Source of the DNA: Edaphochlamys debaryana
Taxonomy: Eukaryota; Chlorophyta; Chlorophyceae; Chlamydomonadales
Reading direction: 5' to 3'
Length of the DNA: 64,000 nucleotides
NCBI GenBank assembly: GCA_016858145.1
Contig: JAEHOE010000026.1
Coordinates: forward strand, 1,054,001-1,118,000
The position numbers and the translations under genes are program-made. The first letter of the stretch is position 1. The number at the start of each line of letters is the position of its first letter. Under the pieces are notes generated by a model. That model was not told the DNA's origin and did not search any database. It saw nothing but the letters and a program-made list of their open reading frames with translations. Below are positions 58,408-64,000 of this stretch, in pieces.

Positions 58408-61400
58408 TCAGATGAGGCCCTGGCGGCGCAGGTCCTCGTAGGTCTTCTTGGAGTACACGTTGCCCTGGGCGTCCTCGAACTCCTCGTCGTCGGGCTTGAA
58501 GTCGCCCTTGGCCTTGTCCTGGGGGGGGGAGAGGGGCGAGAGGCGAGGGGTGAGCGGTGAGGGGGTGTCTCTGCAGCTGAGCGGGGTGAGGAGGAGTGGT
58601 GCATATCAGCGCGCATGCAACGCCACCCACGCCCCCGTACGTTGCACTCTGCCCCCCAGCCGCACCGCTGCTCCCCACCCGCCCGCTTCCTGACACCCCC
58701 CCCACACACGCAGACGCGCACGCACCTGGATGCTCTTCCACAGCTGCAGCGCGTCCTCGATCTTGGTCACCTCGTAGAACATCTTGTTGTTGGGGATGCC
58801 CAGTGCGCGCATGCCGTTCTGGTGGCGGTACTCCTTGAAGTGCTTCTCGTACGCGCGCCTGCGTGGAGGGGCGGTGGAGGGTGTGTGGAGGGCTGCCTGC
58901 TAGAGCCAATGGGGGATGGCGGATGCGTGCACGGAGGGTACTTCGGGAAGCCGACGTTTCCCCAGCCCACGCGAGCAGCCCCTGGCATACGCGTTCCCCT
59001 GACAGACCGCCGGCCGCACACCACGCACCCACCCCCCTCCCCCTCCCGCCCCTCCCTTGCCCACCTGCCCCAGTACGAGTAGTTGCCGCAGATCTCGCAC
59101 TTGAACTCCTGGTTGAGGCCGTGCAGCTTGTAGAGCCAGTAGGGGATGGGCTTGCCGTCCCAGCCCAGCGGCAGCTTGAGCGGGTTGTACACGAAGTCGT
59201 CCTCCTCGTCGTCGTCGGGGGCCAGCACCTCGGCCTCAGCCTCGGCCAGCTCGGCCTGGGGGGAGGTGGGGGGGGAGGTGGAGGTGGAGGATGAGGTGGG
59301 GGGGGCAGGGATGAGAGGGGGCGTGGGATGACTCTGAAAAGAGTCGCCGAGGGAAAAGCAGCGACAGGAAGTGGGGTGTGTGCAGGAGGCACTGACGTCA
59401 ATCCGTCGCAATCGCACACACGTGGGTTGCGTCTGCAACCACCAGGGCGCCGCAGTCCGTCGTGAGCCGCCGCAAGAGCCCGAGTCCCGCCACCTCCCTT
59501 CGTTCTCCCTCCCCGTGCTCGCCTGCATCTCCTCGTACGTCTGCGCCTGCTTCTTCTCCACCTTGCCCTTGGTGTCGGCGATCACATTTACCAGCAGCTC
59601 GGCCATCTTGCGCACCTGCGCCTCCAGCAGAGCCACCTGCATGGGGGGGGGGGAGGGGGAGGGGAGGGGGTGGTGTTTGTGGTGGGGTGGCTGGCTTGCG
59701 GTGGGGAGGGGCAGAAGCGAGGCCTGCTTAACGGACCCGTCTCCCTTCACCCAGCCGTTTCCCCCCTCCCCAACGGCCCTTCCCGCCCCCACCCTCCCAA
59801 CTGCTCCACAGCAGCCCAACCGCCCCTGTCTGCGCGTCCCTCGCCTTCCCCCCTCCCCTCCCCATCCTCCGCGCCCCCCGCCCCCCTCACGTTCCGCGCC
59901 TGCGCCGCCAGCTTGGCCCCCGCGCCCGAGTCGCCGCCCGCGCCCCCCGCCGAGGGCGGCACCACGCCCTTGGCGAAGTGCTTGCGGTCCAGCGCCGACA
60001 GGGGCGTGTCGCGCGTCAGCCACAGCCGCGCCGCCCGCTCCTTGACGGTGCCGCCGCACTTTAGGCCCAGCGAGGAGAGCGCCTCCTTGAGCCGGTCAGC
60101 GCCTGGGGGTGGGGGTGGGGTTGGACAGTTGCAGATACAGGGATACGGGTCGGATACGGGTCAAGGGGTTCGGGGATGGGTCTCTAGGCATAGCCCCAGA
60201 CCACCCTGCGGTTTGCGAGGACCCCCCAGCCCGCGACGCTGTGCCAGGCCTCGGCCTCCCCCTGGCCGTTCGCAGCATGGGAAACCCCGCGGCCCCGCCC
60301 CCAGCGCGACCCAAGAAACCCTCGAGCCCACGCCCACCCCGGCCCTCGCGCTTCTCCCGGTGCCTGCCTCCCGGGCCCCTCCTCCCAGCATGCCCCCGTC
60401 CCTGCCCCAACCGCCGCCACGCACCCAGTATCTCGATCCCCCGGTCACCCCTCCAGCCCAGATGCCCCCCTCCGGCAAGGCGGCGCACGCCCGCTCGGCA
60501 TCCCGCTCACCTCACCCGCCGAACACCCTCTGCCCAGGCCCCTCTCCGCACACCAAGCCGCCCCCGCCCCGGCTCCTTCGGTCCCATAACGCACAGCCCC
60601 TCGTGTGGGACTCCACCCCACCGCACCCCACCCCACCCCACGCCGCCACGCCCCGCCGCCACGCACCCAGGATCTCCAGCTCCTCGGCGCTCCCGAATGC
60701 CTCCAGCTCCAGGCCGCTGGTGGAGGGCGCCGAGGGCACGCCCCGGTCCTCCCAGCCCGCCACCTGCCCGGCCTCCCAGCGGGGGGCGAACTCCTCCTCC
60801 GTCTGCGGCCAGCGGGGAGGAAGGGGGAGCGGAGGGTGCGGTCGGTGGTGAGCGAGGGAGGGGTGGGGAAGGGGGATGGGCAGACGGGGCGTGAGAACAG
60901 AGCCGCCGGGAGTCGGGAGGTGATGGAGGACGACGGGGAAGGGCGGGTGGGCAAGCGGTGGAGGGGCTTTCCCTGCGTAAGGGCGAGCCTAAGCAAGACG
61001 CCTGTCCAGGCCGCACAGGCCCCCACCCCCGGTCCTCGCAGTGGCAGTTGGACACACGGCACAGCCCAGCGTCGCATCTGGCGGTGGTCCTACCTCCCAA
61101 CCTGCACGCCCCTGCGCCCCTGTGCCGGCTCGGCATCCCTCCCCTTCGCACGCATGCACCTGTAGGTGCCCCTAGCGTTCAGAGCCTCCACAACGGCTCC
61201 TCAGCGCTGGAGCTCAGGGGGGTCCCGCCAGGGGGCTGCACCTCCGCCCCGACCTCGAGCCCCTGCTGTCCGCGCCTCTGTCGGCCGCACCAGGGCCCAA
61301 AGCAACACTCGCGCGCCTCCAATTGCTCGCCCGCTTGCACGTGATCGCCGTCCGCACCCCTGCGGCCCTGGCACGACAGCGGCACCGGCCCCCGCCCCGC

Positions 61401-63634
61401 ACCCCGTCGCACGTGTCCCAGCCCCCACCGGCCCCCAACCCCGCCCAGGCCTCCCGCCCCACCTTGGCCAGAGTGCGCTGCAGCTGCGCCAGCGGCTGGG
61501 TGCGCTCGTAGAAGGAGGTGAGGTAGCCCAGCAGGGCCACCAGGTACTCGCTGGGGGGGTGGGGTGGGGGTGAGGTGGGGGTGATGTGGAGGTGGTGGAG
61601 GTGCCGTGCCCAGTCCCTAGCGCGTGTGCATGCCTGACAGTTCCCTGACAGTCCCCGGCCTCCACCCCCACACCCTCCACCTGCTCGAACCCACCTGCGC
61701 TGCTGCCAACATGACTAGGCCCACCATACCCTCCCCCTTCCCCAGTTGCCCCCTTTCCCCGTCCCCGGCCCGCCCCTTCCCCGCCCCCACCTAACGTGCC
61801 GCCCACACCTCCCCCCTCGCCGGCCCCCCCCCCTCCCCGTCCCCACCTGAACTGCTTGCTCATGCGCGTGGCCCGGGGCAGCGCGGAGAAGTCGGAGAAG
61901 GAGGTGAGGTACTCGTAGTATTCGAGGGACTTCTCGGGCCCCTCCCGGGCACTGGCCAGGGCCAGCTCCCGGCCCTCCCCGTCCACGGTGACCACCATGC
62001 CGTCCTCGTCAGCCCCGGCGGCGGCGGCGGCGGCCGCGGCAGCGGCGGCCTTGGCCTTCTTGCCCGAGCTCTGGGAGCGGAGGGGGGCGGAGGATGGGCG
62101 GAGGGTGAGAGGGGGAAGGGAGGGATGGGTTGAGGAGGGGCGAGGGACGCCGAAGCTGGCAGCACGGCGTCCGTGGATGTTGGGCGTGTGGGGCATGGGA
62201 GGCAGGGGGTAGGAAGGACCGCCGGGGTGGGGTCAGAGCCTGCCTGGTTCGTCCCCTGCGGCCGATGCGCCCCGTCCCCTGCCCTCCACCCAGTGCCTCC
62301 GTGCTTCACCATGGCCCCCGCCTGGTCCCATGCTCCATTGCCAAACAGAAACTCCGCCTCCGACCCTGCCAGCCCTCACTTCCTCCCCTGCACTCGCCAG
62401 CACCCCCGCCCAGCCACCCGCCCTGCCGCCCCCCATCCCCTAGCAGCACGGGATCGCGGGACTGAGGCAGGGCAGGGCAGGGCAGGGTAAGGCTCCGTGC
62501 AAACCTCGCAGCTGGGCAAGGCCACGTGCCCACGCTGTGCCGCACCCGCGGAACCCTCCCCTGCCAGCCCAGCCCCAAGCCCACCCGGCCATGCCCACCC
62601 ACCCGCTTCCCCACTCCCGACCCCCCAACCCTGTAGCCCCCCAACGCCATGCTATGGGCCATAGGCCCCACCTGCTACGCCCTCACTCCACAGCCCCCCC
62701 ACTGCTGCGCCCGCACCTGCTGCGCCCGCAGGTTGAGGAAGCGCTGGTAGAGGTCGTGCAGGTCCAGGTAGCGGCCCAGACCCTCCTCGCCCGTGAACTC
62801 CACGTGAGGCTCCTCCTTGATCAGGTGCGTGTCGTCCTCCGCCTGGGGGGCACGGGGGCGGGGGCGAGGGGGGGAGGAGGGAGGGAGGGGATGAGGAGGG
62901 CGGGGGCGAGGGAGGGGGCAAGGGCATGGCGGGCAGGTGGGTGGCCGGTCGATGAGGTGGGGGTGGGTGGCGAGAATGTGAGGGCCAGTGTTTAGAGGGC
63001 CCGAGTCCTAGTCAGCCAGGATCCTTGGTGGACACTAGAGCACAGGCCGATGCGGCTGTTGCGCACCTCTGTGAGGTCGTGGTTGGGGAACTTGCGGTGG
63101 TACTCCCGGACCTCCTTGAGGCGGTCATAGAACTTGCTGAACACCTTGTCCTCCCCACCCAGAGCCTCGATCTCCTCCTTGCGGGCTTTGTCATCGTCGT
63201 CGTAAATCTTAATCTGGAGTTGGGCACACGCCGGGAACCCAGGTGCGGGACCGTGAGGACGTGTCAGGCCCCGCCCCCGATGGGTTTGGCCGGCACCTTG
63301 TCCGCCTGAGCTCCCCGCCCCACCCCCGCAACCAAGCCGCTCCATCCATCGCTGCTCGCCAGCAGAGTAACAGCCCAGCCAGGCGCACCAGCTTGCGAGC
63401 AGCCTCCTGGATCTGGTCAAGCCGCTTCCGCACTCGGTGGGACTGCATGAGCTTCTCTTTATGCGACTTCGCCTCCTGCTTTAGGTCCTTTACGATGATC
63501 CGCTCAAAGCGCTCCACGTCCTCGTGGAGGCCTGCAGGCAGAGCGATAATTTCCGCCCGCGCTCTGTTGTTGCAACTACGGCCAGCTGGAGTTTCATGCT
63601 TACCACGCGTCTGCTCGAGAAGCGTCTCCGCCAT
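58408..63634 (-). CDS. SF3A3: Splicing factor 3A subunit 3 (SF3a60 / Prp9)
   Basis: The 551-residue product is SF3A3, which with SF3A1 and SF3A2 joins the U2 snRNP for branch-site recognition in the nucleus. Landmarks in order are an N-terminal helical region ([38 protein letters not shown]), the block [39 protein letters not shown], a SAP-like block [17 protein letters not shown], and the C-terminal block [20 protein letters not shown]. The latter leads into a C2H2 finger (C460, C463, H477, H483). The protein ends [13 protein letters not shown], as in other eukaryotes. Length is close to the ~500-residue norm, with an Ala run (~168-178). Exons (complement): 58408-58518, 58726-58858, 59065-59255, 59523-59636, 59891-60102, 60667-60802, 61463-61550, 61847-62070, 62717-62842, 63067-63213, 63389-63531, 63604-63634. 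The intron at 59256-59522 appears to be GC-AG. The start context is AATCATGG. Confidence 0.95.
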
Positions 63635-64000
63635 GATTGCAAGCCCGGCCTACGCCAAACCAGGAATTAGGAGGCGGCGAGCGCAGGGCCCTGCCGCGGC
63701 CCCCGCCGCGTGTTGCTATGAAAGCTAAGACCAAGCAGAGGTAGATGTGCGCTATACCGACAAAGGAGCTTGTTGATGGCGGTTCCGCTCACTTAGCACC
63801 CCGTTTATCGTGTGTCAGATGCGGTATTGCGGTGATCAGTGCGCAGTGGTCAGTCGGGTGCGTGCGGTAATATGAGAACGCCGAGGTTGACCGCGCCAAT
63901 AGACGCGCAAACGTGCCGTGCCGAAACCCAGCGGCCCGTTTCCCCCGCTTCTCGGGGTCGCCCCGCCCGCCTCCACGACCGGTACGTGCGTTTTCTGGCC
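63635..64000. other. Upstream region of SF3A3
   Basis: The last 366 bp should hold the SF3A3 5' UTR and promoter. No gene is visible up to the right edge. Confidence 0.5.

Noticed and set aside
1..64000. Transposons, CRISPR arrays, tRNA or rRNA genes, organelle DNA insertions
   Set aside because: I looked for reverse-transcriptase and transposase motifs, terminal repeats, regularly spaced repeats and tRNA T-arm patterns on both strands and found none convincing.

Overview
This is nuclear DNA of a green alga of the Chlamydomonas/Volvox type. The evidence is very high GC, many short GT-AG introns (about 80 to 1,100 bp) with pyrimidine-rich 3' ends, alanine/glycine/glutamine-rich low-complexity inserts, TGTAA polyadenylation signals, C/A-rich start contexts and plastid-targeted genes. 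The species cannot be fixed from the sequence. I rebuilt ten protein-coding genes by splicing. In every gene the exon phases join without a frameshift or internal stop. I saw no rRNA, tRNA, CRISPR array or recognisable transposon.

Layout. 1-6711 (minus): N-terminal part of the spliceosomal intron-binding helicase Aquarius, running off the left edge. 7459-10786 (plus): a plastid-type NAD(P)-binding atypical SDR, head-to-head with Aquarius. 12197-19838 (plus): a MORN-repeat protein best matched to TIC100 of the chloroplast inner-envelope translocon. 20845-24908 (plus): an aprataxin-like DNA end-processing protein (FHA, P-loop kinase, HIT, zinc finger). 25297-27721 (plus): an Mpv17/PMP22 membrane protein. 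28986-33047 (plus): the mRNA export factor GLE1. 33749-42632 (plus): a 2,027-residue chromatin protein with CHD-type SANT-like modules, no helicase, an FYRN/FYRC domain and a Q-rich tail. 44178-45088 (minus): plastid ribosomal protein L27. 47272-56479 (minus): a 24-exon membrane adenylyl cyclase with a four-helix voltage-sensor-like domain. 58408-63634 (minus): splicing factor SF3A3 (SF3a60/Prp9).

How they relate. There is no operon. Aquarius, SF3A3 and GLE1 act along one path, from splicing to mRNA export, while L27, TIC100 and probably the SDR serve the plastid. The clustering may be chance. The most unusual products are the voltage-sensor cyclase, which would couple membrane potential to cAMP, and the helicase-less CHD-module/FYR protein. 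Exon ends come from splice-site logic and frame arithmetic done by eye, so errors of one or two bases, or an alternative junction, are possible.
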